A stretch of 64,000 nucleotides of DNA from Mycolicibacterium chubuense NBB4 (lineage in GTDB: Bacteria > Actinomycetota > Actinomycetes > Mycobacteriales > Mycobacteriaceae): positions 2,418,001 through 2,482,000 of the forward strand of contig NC_018027.1 in NCBI RefSeq assembly GCF_000266905.1. Reading direction: 5' to 3'. The position numbers were made by a program, and so were the translations under genes. Below the pieces are notes generated by a model. The model was not told the DNA's origin, did not search any database, and saw nothing but the letters and a program-made list of their open reading frames with translations. Shown here piece after piece: positions 39,128 through 47,524 of this stretch (the first letter of the stretch is position 1; the number at the start of each line of letters is the position of its first letter).

Positions 39128-40213
39128 GTGACGATTTCCCAGCGCCGCGACCGGTTGCGCCGCCGACTGGCCGACGCCGAACTCGACGCCATGGTGGTAT
39201 CGGACCTGGTCAACGTGCGGTATCTGTCCGGATTCACCGGCTCGAACGCGGCGTTGCTGATCTTCGCCGACGACGAAACGCCGGTACTGGCCACCGACGG
39301 TCGCTACCGGACGCAGGCCGCACAGCAGGCGCCGGACGCGGAGGTCGTCATCGAGCGGGCGTGCGGGCCGCACCTGGCGGGCCGCGCGGCCGCCCGCGGC
39401 ACGCGCAAACTGGGTTTCGAGAGCCACGTGGTGACCGTCGACGCGTTCACGGCCCTCACCCGCGCGGCGGGCGAGGGGTGCGAGCTGGTGCGCGCGGCCG
39501 GCACTGTCGAGGGCCTGCGCGAAGTCAAGGACGCCGGCGAGGTGGCGCTGCTGCGGCTGGCGTGCGAGGCGGCCGACGCGGCGTTGAAGGACCTGGTGGG
39601 CGGCGGCGGCCTGCGGGCCGGCCGCACCGAGAAGCAGGTGCGCAACGAGCTCGAGGCGTTGATGCTCGCCCACGGGGCCGACGGCGCGTCGTTCGAGACG
39701 ATCGTCGCCTCCGGCGTGAACTCGGCGATCCCGCACCACCGGCCCACCGACGCGGTGCTGGCCGCCGGTGACTTCGTCAAGATCGACTTCGGTGCTCTGG
39801 TGTGCGGATACCACTCCGACATGACCCGCACGTTCGTGCTGGCACCGATCGCCGACTGGCAGCGCGACATCTACGATCTCGTGGCCGCCTCCCAGCGGGC
39901 CGGCCGCGAAGCGCTCGCGCCGGGCGTCGCGCTCAAGGACGTGGACGAGGCGTCGCGGCAGGTCATCGCCGACGCCGGGTACGCGGACAACTTCGGCCAC
40001 GGCCTGGGCCACGGCGTCGGCCTGCAGATCCACGAAGCGCCGGGAATCAACGCGTCCGCCGCCGGTACACTGCTTGCTGGCTCCGCGGTCACCGTGGAGC
40101 CCGGTGTCTACCTGCCCGACCGCGGCGGTGTCCGGATCGAGGACACGCTGGTCGTCGGCGAGAGAGCACCCGACTTGCTTACCCGGTTCCCCAAGGACCT
40201 GGTGATCCTCTAG
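39128..40213 (+). CDS. pepQ: M24 family Xaa-Pro aminopeptidase/dipeptidase
   Basis: A 361-residue cytoplasmic metallopeptidase that removes residues adjacent to proline. The N-terminal creatinase-like domain (NVRYLSGFTGSNAALL, TDGRY) leads to the pita-bread catalytic domain with metal ligands in DFGALVCGYHSDMTRTF (two Asp), NFGHGLGHGVGLQIHE (His), TVEPGVY (Glu) and VRIEDT (Glu). GTG 39128. It precedes efp by 21 bases, as in other mycobacteria. Confidence 0.93.
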   Translation: MTISQRRDRLRRRLADAELDAMVVSDLVNVRYLSGFTGSNAALLIFADDETPVLATDGRYRTQAAQQAPDAEVVIERACGPHLAGRAAARGTRKLGFESHVVTVDAFTALTRAAGEGCELVRAAGTVEGLREVKDAGEVALLRLACEAADAALKDLVGGGGLRAGRTEKQVRNELEALMLAHGADGASFETIVASGVNSAIPHHRPTDAVLAAGDFVKIDFGALVCGYHSDMTRTFVLAPIADWQRDIYDLVAASQRAGREALAPGVALKDVDEASRQVIADAGYADNFGHGLGHGVGLQIHEAPGINASAAGTLLAGSAVTVEPGVYLPDRGGVRIEDTLVVGERAPDLLTRFPKDLVIL

Positions 40214-40234
40214 AAGCTAGGAGTACACCCCACC

Positions 40235-40798
40235 GTGGCATCGACCGCCGACTTCAAGAATGGGCTCGTCCTGCAGATCGACGGCCAGCTGTGGCAGATC
40301 GTCGAGTTCCAGCACGTCAAGCCGGGCAAGGGCCCGGCCTTCGTGCGGACGAAGCTGAAGAACGTGCTGTCCGGCAAGGTCGTCGACAAGACCTACAACG
40401 CCGGCGTGAAAGTGGAGACCGCGACGGTGGACCGCCGCGACGCCACGTATCTCTACCGCGACGGCTCGGACTTCGTCTTCATGGACTCCGAGGATTTCGA
40501 GCAGCATCCGCTGCCCGAGGCGCTGGTCGGCCGCCTCGCCGGGTTCCTGCTGGAGAGCATGCCCGTGCAGATCGCCTTCCACGACGGAGCGCCGCTGTAC
40601 CTCGAATTGCCGGTGACCGTCGAGCTCGAGGTCTCCCACACCGAGCCGGGGCTGCAGGGCGATCGCTCCAGCGCCGGGACCAAGCCAGCGACGCTGGAGA
40701 CCGGCGCCGAGATCCAGGTGCCGCTGTTCATCAACACCGGGGACAAGCTGAAGGTGGACTCGCGCGACGGCAGCTACCTGGGAAGGGTCAATGCCTGA
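40235..40798 (+). CDS. efp: Elongation factor P
   Basis: A 187-residue, three-domain factor that relieves ribosome stalling at polyproline. The N-terminal domain carries the loop [13 protein letters not shown]; the PGKGP sequence is the actinobacterial type, which has been reported to work without lysine modification. Domains 2 and 3 show [15 protein letters not shown] and [33 protein letters not shown] 40235 with AGGAG about 14 bases upstream. Its last codons (AATGCCTGA) contain the ATG of the first of two repeat-encoded micro-ORFs. Confidence 0.97.
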   Translation: MASTADFKNGLVLQIDGQLWQIVEFQHVKPGKGPAFVRTKLKNVLSGKVVDKTYNAGVKVETATVDRRDATYLYRDGSDFVFMDSEDFEQHPLPEALVGRLAGFLLESMPVQIAFHDGAPLYLELPVTVELEVSHTEPGLQGDRSSAGTKPATLETGAEIQVPLFINTGDKLKVDSRDGSYLGRVNA

Positions 40799-40838
40799 CC
40801 GGGGCGAGCGGAGCGTAGCGGAGCGACGGGATGAGTGA
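40791..40838 (+). CDS. Micro-ORF 1, 15 codons, overlapping the efp stop
   Basis: Reads [15 protein letters not shown] then TGA. Its ATG lies inside the last codons of efp, and its TGA (40836-40838) lies five bases after the ATG of the next micro-ORF (40831). No Shine-Dalgarno is obvious, so translation would depend on ribosomes terminating at efp. Whether it is translated is unknown; it may simply be a property of the repeat. Confidence 0.3.
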   Translation: MPDRGERSVAERRDE

Positions 40839-40878
40839 CCGGGGCGAGCGGAGCGTAGCGGAGCGACGGGATGCCTGA
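40831..40878 (+). CDS. Micro-ORF 2, 15 codons, overlapping the nusB start
   Basis: Reads [15 protein letters not shown] then TGA at 40876-40878, just beyond the nusB ATG at 40871. It begins five bases before micro-ORF 1 stops. With micro-ORF 1 it forms a relay of three stop/start overlaps from efp to nusB, each with the same geometry. Translation is not demonstrated by the sequence. Confidence 0.3.
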   Translation: MSDRGERSVAERRDA

Positions 40879-41362
40879 CCGCAAGGGAGATCGGGGCCGT
40901 CACCAGGCCCGCAAACGCGCCGTCGACATCCTCTTCGAGGCCGAGGCGCGGGGGATCTCTCCCGCTGAAGTCGCCGATGCGCGAAACGCCCTGGCGGACA
41001 AGCAAGCCGGCGACATCGCCCACCTGAACCCGTACACCGTGACGGTGGCCCGCGGGGTGAGCGAGCACGCGGCCCACATCGACGACCTGATCGCCGCGCA
41101 CCTGCAGGGCTGGACCCTCGACCGCCTGCCCGCGGTGGACCGGGCGATCCTCCGGGTGGCGGTGTGGGAGCTGTTGCATGCCGAGGATGTGCCCGAGCCG
41201 GTGGCCGTCGACGAGGCCGTCGAGCTGGCCAAGCAGCTGTCGACCGACGAGTCGCCGGGCTTCGTCAACGGTGTGCTGGGGCAGGTCATGCTGGTGACGC
41301 CGCAGATCCGTGCGGCTGCCGCCGCGGTTCAGGGCGGGTCCGAGGGCGGCATCGGCGGGTAG
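40871..41362 (+). CDS. nusB: Transcription antitermination factor NusB
   Basis: A 163-residue helical protein that binds boxA RNA with NusE in rRNA antitermination. Family blocks are [36 protein letters not shown] and [32 protein letters not shown] 40871 is the final ATG of the upstream repeat; its first residues MPDR repeat those of micro-ORF 1. There is no separate Shine-Dalgarno, so initiation probably relies on coupling to upstream translation. It ends 30 bases before the converging monooxygenase gene. Confidence 0.95.
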   Translation: MPDRKGDRGRHQARKRAVDILFEAEARGISPAEVADARNALADKQAGDIAHLNPYTVTVARGVSEHAAHIDDLIAAHLQGWTLDRLPAVDRAILRVAVWELLHAEDVPEPVAVDEAVELAKQLSTDESPGFVNGVLGQVMLVTPQIRAAAAAVQGGSEGGIGG

Positions 41363-41392
41363 TGCGGGTGCGGTCGCGCCGGGCGGGTTACC

Positions 41393-42598
41393 TCAGGGGT
41401 AGTCGGGCAGCGTGATCGAATCCGCGGTGCTGAACCAGGCCTTGGCGGCGAGGGGACGAAACGGCCAGCGCTGTACCCACTTCATCACCGCCGCGCCGAC
41501 CGCGATGTCGGACTCGCGCATCGGTGCGTACCGGTCCATCGAGTTCTGCAGCTGCTGGCACCGGTCGACGTAGGGGCGCATGACCGTTTCGTACCTGGCG
41601 AGCGCGGAGGCTACGTCGGTGTCGTCGAGGTCCTCCGCACGGCCGAGTTCGCCGGCCAGCACGTAGGCGCCGACCAGCGCGAGGCTGGTGCCCATCCCGG
41701 ATAGCGGCGACGCGCAGTATCCGGCGTCGCCGACCAGCGTGACCCGACCGGTCGACCACGACGGCATGTGCATCTGCTGAAGACTGTCGAAATAGAAGTC
41801 ATCGGCGTCCTGCGCGGCGGCGAGCAGTGCATCGCATTGCCACCCGGCACCGGCGAAGCGCTCGACGAGGATGCGGCGTTGCTCGGCGATGTCGTGGCGG
41901 TCGTAGTCGAGGGGCTCGGACTGAAACGCGAAGCCCGCTTTCGCGATTGACGGATCGTGCGAGGGGCGCATGGAGGCGTTCAGCCCGCCGGGCGCCTGAT
42001 AGAGCAGGAACCAGCCGTCCAGTCCGACGGTGTCGGGAGCCGAGAACCACGCGTTGTAGCCGCCGAGGGGTTTGGCGAAGTGTGCCTCGGGGCCGAAGGC
42101 GATGCGCCGCACCGCCGAATGTGGTCCGTCGGCGCCGACGACCAGATCGGCGGAGATCCGGGTGCCGTCGGCCAGCGTCGCCGCGACGCCGGCATCGGTC
42201 TGCTCGAGCGCGGCGATCGTTGCGCCGAACCGGTACTCGACGGCGTGACGTGACGCCTCGTACAGCACGCCGACGAGGTCGCCCCTGAGGATCTCCAGCT
42301 TCGACACCAGTCCGTTGCCGTCGAACGCGGTCACGGGCATCTCCGCCCGGCGGCTGCCGTCCGAGCGCACCCACGCCGCGCCGCGCTGCTTGAGCGCGTG
42401 TTCGCGCATCCGGTCGATCAGCCCCATGCGTTCGACGACGTCGCCGCCGGTGCCGCGCAGATCGACGGTCTGGCCGCCCGGCCGGACATCGTTGGCGATC
42501 TCGAGGATGATCACTCGATAACCGTTGCGGCTCAACCAGAAACCCAGCGCGGGACCAGCGATGCCGGCTCCGTTGATCAATACCGTCGGCGTCTGCAC
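41393..42598 (-). CDS. FAD-dependent monooxygenase (PHBH/TetX-like)
   Basis: About 401 residues. FAD motifs are GAGIAGPALGFWLSRNGYRVIILE at the N-terminus, the DG motif VVGADGPHSAVRR and the GD motif GRVTLVGDAGYCASPLSGMGTSLALVGAYVLAGEL. These mark a class A flavin hydroxylase acting on aromatic or polyketide-type compounds, including drug-modifying forms; the substrate is unknown. GTG 42598 is chosen; TTG 42607 would add three residues. No Shine-Dalgarno is clear. It begins the accessory patch that separates nusB from pyrR. Confidence 0.88.
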   Translation of the reverse strand: MQTPTVLINGAGIAGPALGFWLSRNGYRVIILEIANDVRPGGQTVDLRGTGGDVVERMGLIDRMREHALKQRGAAWVRSDGSRRAEMPVTAFDGNGLVSKLEILRGDLVGVLYEASRHAVEYRFGATIAALEQTDAGVAATLADGTRISADLVVGADGPHSAVRRIAFGPEAHFAKPLGGYNAWFSAPDTVGLDGWFLLYQAPGGLNASMRPSHDPSIAKAGFAFQSEPLDYDRHDIAEQRRILVERFAGAGWQCDALLAAAQDADDFYFDSLQQMHMPSWSTGRVTLVGDAGYCASPLSGMGTSLALVGAYVLAGELGRAEDLDDTDVASALARYETVMRPYVDRCQQLQNSMDRYAPMRESDIAVGAAVMKWVQRWPFRPLAAKAWFSTADSITLPDYP

Positions 42599-42663
42599 AC
42601 TCGGCAATCTAACGCGTTCGAGTTACGACTCGGCGGCTCTGCCGCCGCGGCGCGGCCGGTGTG

Positions 42664-43945
42664 TCAGGCGGCGTGTTTGAGGGCGACCATGTCGATGCTG
42701 ACGGGTCGGTCGGTGTGGTGCACCCATTGTCGGACCGGTGGTCCGGGCAGTGGTGGTGCGGTGGACTGGTAGACCGCGCCGGTGGGGGTGCGAAATGCGG
42801 CGGTGTGGCGGCCGTGGTGTTCGGTGGTGGTGACCGTCCAGCCGGGAGCTTCTTTGGCGTAGTTACACGCTGCGCAGGCACCGAGCCCGTTGAGCGCGCT
42901 GGTCGGCCCGCCGTCGCGGTAGGGCCTGGCGTGGTCGTGGTGGCGGATCGGGGCGTTGCAGTACGGCGTCCAACCCTGTCGGGAAGAGCCGGGCTTTCGA
43001 CTCCATCGCCACCAACTGCCCACTCGTCGGGTGCCGATACAACCGGCGCAGGGTGGCTTTGGCGTTCTGGTCGGCGACCGCCTCGGACACCAGATGCCGG
43101 GCGACCGCGGCGGGGACCGGCCCGTAGCCCGCGGCCCAGCCGGGGCAGTCGTCGCCCCCGAACAGCGTGGTGTCGGCCAGCACCAGATTCAACGTCACCG
43201 GCACCGGCGCCTCCGCGGGGCGCCCGGTCACCCGCTCATAGAGGGTGTCGGCCATGACCTGCCCGCGACCACGCCCATCCCCGGTGACGTCGGCCTGGCG
43301 TTTGAGCGCGGCGTACACCCCGATGCCCTGCGCCAGCGGCATGAGCGCGGTGACATAGACCATGCCCTCCGGGGCGGGACGGGTCCACACACATCGGTCC
43401 CCGACCGCCTTGGCGTTGCGTTCCACCACCGCCGCGACATCCAGCCGCGCGGTGATCGCCTTGGCCTCGGCCTCCACCCGGGCATTGCCCCAGCCCGCCA
43501 GCTCGGTGGTGTCGGCACACAACTCGGCGTCGAGCGCCCGGCGATGCCCCACACTCAGACACGCCGACGCCTTGACGATCACCACCGCCCGATACTCCGA
43601 GAGCACCCCGGCCTCCAGCGCGGCCAGGGTGTGGGGCATCTCGTGCACCAGCGCCTGCGCGACGCCGAGGTGGGTGTTCCCGCACACCGGGGCATCGCGG
43701 CGGGCCAACGCCACCTCCGAGGCCAGCCCGCGCCCGCGCTTGGCCGCCGGTATCCCGGCGGCGGCCTCCGCATCGCGCCGCTTCTGAGACCACAGCGCCG
43801 TCGCCCGGGCTTGGGCAGCGGCCGCGGTCGACTTCAACCGCTCGAACCGCTCGATCTGTTGCCGCAGCGCCGCCTCGGACGCCCCGGTATCGATATCGAA
43901 CACACTTGCGAACACCCCACCGACGCTACCCGGGCGCACCGACAT
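42664..43945 (-). pseudogene. DUF222/HNH endonuclease gene disrupted by an internal deletion
   Basis: The N-terminal part (ATG 43945, frame to 42863) is the DUF222 domain common in mycobacterial 13E12-type repeat proteins, for example ARATALWSQKRRDAEAAAG and RRLYRHPTSGQLVAMESKARLFPTGL. The HNH part continues in another frame, TPYCNAPIRHHDHARPYRDGGPTSALNGLGACAACNYAKEAPGW, ending at 42664. Intact relatives carry about 12 more residues (with a conserved RDQTCR) between the two parts. A deletion of about 35 bases near 42970 therefore removed that block and shifted the frame. The encoded DUF222 protein stops early and lacks the nuclease site. Confidence 0.85.
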
Positions 43946-43964
43946 TTAGCTTTGGAGTGTGAGT

Positions 43965-44181
43965 TCGCGGGCGGGCCGAACATCCGACTGGGACGCGTGG
44001 TGATCCCTGAGATTTGAGTGGTCCGCTCGCGAGCTCGGTGTCTGGTCGAGCGGTGTCCTTGTTCGGGAACTTGGAGCCGGCCGGTCGGTGTGGACTCCTG
44101 CTTAGAGAATGTCTGGGCCACAGCCGCGATGGTCAGCCACCTGGGTGAATAGGGATTGATGGCTGACAGGAGCACACAACG
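43965..44181 (+). ncRNA. Candidate bridge RNA region of the IS110 element
   Basis: IS110-group elements encode, upstream of the transposase, an RNA of roughly 150-200 bases that pairs with target and donor DNA. This stretch is noncoding, of suitable length and directly upstream of the transposase. It contains a perfect 7-bp stem (CCGCTCG at 44023-44029 with CGAGCGG at 44047-44053, 17-base loop), and a weaker GGAG/CTCC pairing (44073-44076 with 44095-44098). The exact RNA ends and guide loops are not determined. Confidence 0.4.
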
Positions 44182-45576
44182 ATGGCATGGACATTAGGGA
44201 TCGACGTAGCGGTGCGCGCGGCGCATCAAGCGACGCTGGCCCGCGACGGGACCACGGTATGGCGGGGCCGGAAATTCTCGACCCGGCCGGCGGACCTGGA
44301 GCGGCTGTGGGCCGATCTGTTCCTGGCCGACGCCACGGACGTGACCGTGGTGGTGGAGCCGACCCGTAACGCGTGGATCGTGCTGGCCGAGTGGTTCCGC
44401 CGCCGCGGCGCCCGGGTGGTGATGGTGCCTACCACCCAATCGGCGGATCTGCGCAAGTACTACTCCAAGCACACCAAGAACGATCGGATCGACTCCGAGC
44501 TGCTGGCCCGGCTGCCGCTACTGCATCCCGAAGGGTTGCGCGAATATTCCGGCCAGGGGCCGGCAGACCCGTTGCGGCGCTTGGTCAAACAGCGCTCCAC
44601 CATGATTAAACGCCGGGTCGCGGTGTATTCCCGGCTCGATGCGCTCGTCGAGCTCCTCGGGCCGGCGTGGTATGCGGTGCTCGGCTCGAACTACGGCACC
44701 GCGGCGTTGGAATTCCTCGCTCGTTATGCCGATCCGAATACGGTGATTCGACTCGGCCAGGGACGTCTGAGCCGGTTTCTGATCGCCCGCTCCCGCGGCG
44801 CGTGGCGTGAAGACCACGCCGCCGGACTCATCGTCGCAGCCAAGGAAACCCTCATGCTGTGGGGACCGGATGGGATGAACTTCGCCGAACTGGGCGACGA
44901 CATCGCCCACGAGGCCGAACAGGCACTGTTTTTGACCCGGCAAATCAAGCAGATCGATGAACGGGTCGCTAACCTCTACGCCGACGCCGACCCCGAGGCA
45001 ATCGTGGCTTCTGCTCCCGGCGTCGGACCCGTCATCAGCGCCGTGATCGCCGGACGCATCGGAGATCCCCACCGATTCACCTCGCTGGCCGCGATCCGCG
45101 CTTACACCGGACTGATCCCCAAGGTCAATCAGTCCGGACTGAGCAAGGTCGAATCCTCGATCACCAAGGCCGGCGACCCCCTGCTGCGCGAAATGCTATG
45201 CACCGCCGCTGATCAAGCCCGCAAGATCGACCCGCAGATCGCTGCGAAATACCAGCGACTGATGACCGGCAACCGCCACCACGACTCGGCGATCTGCCAC
45301 CTGGCCACCCTGCTGGTCACCCGGATCGCTACCTGCATGCGCAACGGCCAGCCCTACGTCCTGCGCGATGTCGACGGCACCCCCATCACCAACGCTCAGG
45401 GCCGCAAGATCGTCAAAGAGCGCTATCACATCGAGCCCCGGCGCCGCGACAACATCCGTCACCAACGCATGCGAGACCGCCGCAAACAGGCGGCGGGCCA
45501 GGAGTCGCAGGAGTCGCCAAGCGCCCCAACATCCAGGCCCGCCAAACACAAGCCTACGGGCCAACACGTCGCTTGA
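44182..45576 (+). CDS. IS110-family transposase (DEDD RuvC-like recombinase)
   Basis: A 464-residue transposase. The N-terminal RuvC-like domain has the tetrad Asp8 (GIDVA), Glu59 (VVVEPTRNAW), Asp101 and Asp104 (KNDRIDSELLAR). The C-terminal transposase_20 domain has PGVGPVISAVIAGRIGDPHRFTSLAAIRAYTGLIPKVNQSG, where Ser318 of the QSG motif is the likely catalytic serine, followed by ITKAGDPLLREMLCTAA. The protein ends with a basic Arg/Lys-rich tail. ATG 44182 has AGGAG about ten bases upstream. The gene is intact, so the element may be active. Confidence 0.95.
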   Translation: MAWTLGIDVAVRAAHQATLARDGTTVWRGRKFSTRPADLERLWADLFLADATDVTVVVEPTRNAWIVLAEWFRRRGARVVMVPTTQSADLRKYYSKHTKNDRIDSELLARLPLLHPEGLREYSGQGPADPLRRLVKQRSTMIKRRVAVYSRLDALVELLGPAWYAVLGSNYGTAALEFLARYADPNTVIRLGQGRLSRFLIARSRGAWREDHAAGLIVAAKETLMLWGPDGMNFAELGDDIAHEAEQALFLTRQIKQIDERVANLYADADPEAIVASAPGVGPVISAVIAGRIGDPHRFTSLAAIRAYTGLIPKVNQSGLSKVESSITKAGDPLLREMLCTAADQARKIDPQIAAKYQRLMTGNRHHDSAICHLATLLVTRIATCMRNGQPYVLRDVDGTPITNAQGRKIVKERYHIEPRRRDNIRHQRMRDRRKQAAGQESQESPSAPTSRPAKHKPTGQHVA

Positions 45577-45603
45577 CATCCGTTAGGAACTCAAGTCGCG
45601 GCG

Positions 45604-46809
45604 TCAGACGTCGAGCGCCTCGTACGTGCGCCGCACGAATTTCGGCTGAGCGCTCTGCAGCTTGGCCAGTGAGGTGTTTCCCGCCACCGCGGCCGCCGCG
45701 TCGGCGGTCAGATTCGGCACGTTCTGGATGAAATAGATCAGGATGACGTCGGCCGCCGGGTCAGCCTGCCACCACGTCCCGTACGCGCCCGGCCAGGAGA
45801 AGGTGCCGAGCCCGCCCGGTCCGAACAGGTTGCGAGACTTCTCCGGATCGGTCACGACCGACAGGTTCAACCCGAAGCCGCGGCCGATCCAGAAGGGCGC
45901 TCCCAGGAAGTCGTACTGCTTCTGTTCGGCGGTCAGCCGGTCGGTGCGCATCGAACGCACCGATTCCTCGGAGAGCACCTGAACCCCGTCCAGCGTCCCG
46001 CCGGCCAGCAGCATCCGGGCGAACCGCAGATAGTCGTCGACCGTCGACCACAACCCGGCGCCCCCCGTGCAGAAGGGCGGGTCGACGATCGGTGCGGGGC
46101 CCATCACGTCATGGCGCAACGTGTTGTCACGATCGAGCTGGTACATCGTGGCGGCGCGGCGCCTGCCTGTCGGGCCCACGTGAAATCCCGTGTCCGGCAT
46201 GCCCGCTGGGTCCAGGATCCGGTCCCTGAGCACCTCACTCAACGGCTTGCCCTCGATGCGCGACAGCGCGATGCCGAGAACGTCCGTGGCGTGACTGTAG
46301 GTCAGCCGCTCGCCGGGCTGGTGGACCAGCGGGAGCTCGGCCAGTTCGGCGAGCCACCGGTCCTGGTCGTGCCGGGTGGGCAGCTTGCGGTACGCGTCCG
46401 CCAACGGCCCGAGCACCGAGAACATGTAGGCTAGACCGCTGCGATGCGTCATCAGGTCTTCGACGGTGATGGGCCGCTGGGCCGGCACCGTGCGATCCAG
46501 TGGCCCCCGCGGTTCGGCGAGCACCCGCATGTTCTCGAGTTCGGGCAGCCAGGTCGCGACGCGGTCGCTCAAAGCCAGCTTGCCGTCTTCGATCAGGGAC
46601 ATGGCCGCCGCCACGGTCACCGGTTTGGTCATCGACGCGATGCGGAAGATCGTGTCGCGCTGCATCGGCAGCCCGGCGTCGACGTCGCGGTGACCCAGTT
46701 CGTTGACCTGCAGCACCTCACCGGCACGCCACACCAGCGTCACTGCTCCGGCCAGCAGCCCTGCGTCGATCGCCTCGACGATGGAGGCCTTGTTGCGGTC
46801 GAGGTTCAC
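45604..46809 (-). CDS. CubicO/class C beta-lactamase-like serine hydrolase
   Basis: About 401 residues. The nucleophile motif SxxK is SMTK (in [16 protein letters not shown]), the second motif is YSH ([23 protein letters not shown]) in place of Y-x-N, and the third is near [19 protein letters not shown]. This family covers esterases, D-aminopeptidases and penicillin-binding proteins; no signal peptide is present, so it is probably a cytoplasmic esterase. GTG 46809 is preferred; TTG 46818 is the alternative. It is divergent from the pyr operon and ends close to the IS110 right side. Confidence 0.87.
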   Translation of the reverse strand: MNLDRNKASIVEAIDAGLLAGAVTLVWRAGEVLQVNELGHRDVDAGLPMQRDTIFRIASMTKPVTVAAAMSLIEDGKLALSDRVATWLPELENMRVLAEPRGPLDRTVPAQRPITVEDLMTHRSGLAYMFSVLGPLADAYRKLPTRHDQDRWLAELAELPLVHQPGERLTYSHATDVLGIALSRIEGKPLSEVLRDRILDPAGMPDTGFHVGPTGRRRAATMYQLDRDNTLRHDVMGPAPIVDPPFCTGGAGLWSTVDDYLRFARMLLAGGTLDGVQVLSEESVRSMRTDRLTAEQKQYDFLGAPFWIGRGFGLNLSVVTDPEKSRNLFGPGGLGTFSWPGAYGTWWQADPAADVILIYFIQNVPNLTADAAAAVAGNTSLAKLQSAQPKFVRRTYEALDV

Positions 46810-46884
46810 CCGGCTCAATCTAGGTCAGCGGCACGCGGGCGGGGAATCGCACCGGCGCGATGTGCCGGCAGCTGCGGGCAATGG

Positions 46885-46890
46885 TAGCCT
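46885..46890 (+). promoter_or_regulatory. Possible -10 of the pyr operon promoter
   Basis: TAGCCT fits the mycobacterial TANNNT -10 pattern and would start the transcript near 46897, leaving a leader of about 58 bases that contains the PyrR hairpin. No convincing -35 is seen. Confidence 0.35.
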
Positions 46891-46915
46891 TGCCGCGGTT
46901 TGGCCGTCCTTTAAC

Positions 46916-46944
46916 GACCGTCCCGTGAGGCGGAGAAGGAGGTC
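46916..46944 (+). promoter_or_regulatory. Putative PyrR-binding RNA hairpin that holds the pyrR Shine-Dalgarno
   Basis: In the leader, GACC (46916-46919) pairs with GGTC (46941-46944) and TCC (46921-46923) with GGA (46938-46940), leaving G46920 as a single bulge and a 14-base loop CGTGAGGCGGAGAA. The 5' side and loop read TCCCGTGAGGC, close to the UCCAGAGAGGC element of Bacillus PyrR-binding loops. The 3' arm contains GGAGG, the ribosome-binding site of pyrR, so PyrR binding would block translation. PyrR-dependent translational repression has been reported in M. smegmatis. Confidence 0.75.
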
Positions 46945-46954
46945 CGGGTTACAC

Positions 46955-47524
46955 GTGGGTGCCACCACTGACCGGGAGTTGATGTCCGCAGCGGACGTCA
47001 GTCGCACCATTGCCCGCATCGCGCATCAGATCATCGAGAAGACCGCGCTCGACGGTCCCGACGCTCCCCGGGTCATCCTGCTGGGCATCCCCACTCGGGG
47101 CGTCACACTCGCCACCCGACTCGCGCGCAACATCGCCGACTTCAGCGGCACCGAGGTCGCGCACGGAGCGCTGGACACCACGCTGTACCGCGACGACTTG
47201 ATGAGCAAGCCGCCGCGACCGCTGGCCGCCACGTCCATCCCCGAAGGCGGCATCGACGGTGCGCTCGTCGTCCTCGTCGACGACGTCCTCTACACCGGCC
47301 GGTCCGTGCGCTCGGCCCTCGACGCGCTGCGCGATCTCGGCCGTCCCCGGGCGGTGCAACTCGCCGTACTGGTCGACCGCGGCCACCGTGAGCTGCCGAT
47401 CCGCGCGGACTACGTCGGCAAGAACGTCCCGACGTCGCGCAGCGAGAACGTCAAGGTCCGCCTGACCGAGAACGACGGTCACGACGGCGTCCGCATCGCA
47501 CCCCACGGAGGGCCCGAGAGGTGA
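46955..47524 (+). CDS. pyrR: PyrR bifunctional pyr operon regulator / uracil phosphoribosyltransferase
   Basis: A 189-residue phosphoribosyltransferase-fold protein with the PRPP loop [21 protein letters not shown] and the PyrR-specific [29 protein letters not shown] and [18 protein letters not shown]. It binds leader RNA when UMP/UTP is high. Start GTG 46955 lies downstream of AAGGAGG (46936-46942) with a rather long spacing of about 12 bases; frame upstream of that is noncoding leader. GTGA overlap with pyrB couples the first two genes. Confidence 0.95.
   Translation: MGATTDRELMSAADVSRTIARIAHQIIEKTALDGPDAPRVILLGIPTRGVTLATRLARNIADFSGTEVAHGALDTTLYRDDLMSKPPRPLAATSIPEGGIDGALVVLVDDVLYTGRSVRSALDALRDLGRPRAVQLAVLVDRGHRELPIRADYVGKNVPTSRSENVKVRLTENDGHDGVRIAPHGGPER

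Larger units (their letters stand above)
40791..40878 (+). repeat. 40-bp tandem repeat of the [10 protein letters not shown] type between efp and nusB
   Basis: Two copies with a 40-base period: TGACC plus a 33-base GGGGCGAGCGGAGCG...GGGATG core at 40796-40833, and the same 38 bases again at 40836-40873. Only the two bases between copies differ (AG after copy 1, CC after copy 2). Each copy ends in GGGATG, and the second ATG is the nusB start. The core encodes [10 protein letters not shown] in one frame. Confidence 0.9.
43950..45600 (+). mobile_element. IS110-family insertion sequence (ends approximate)
   Basis: A single transposase gene with about 230 noncoding bases before it and only about 27 after it before the next gene. 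That asymmetry fits the IS110 group, which lacks terminal inverted repeats and generates no clear target duplication; the exact ends therefore cannot be fixed from one copy. It is inserted next to the broken DUF222/HNH gene and in the accessory patch between nusB and pyrR. Confidence 0.75.
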
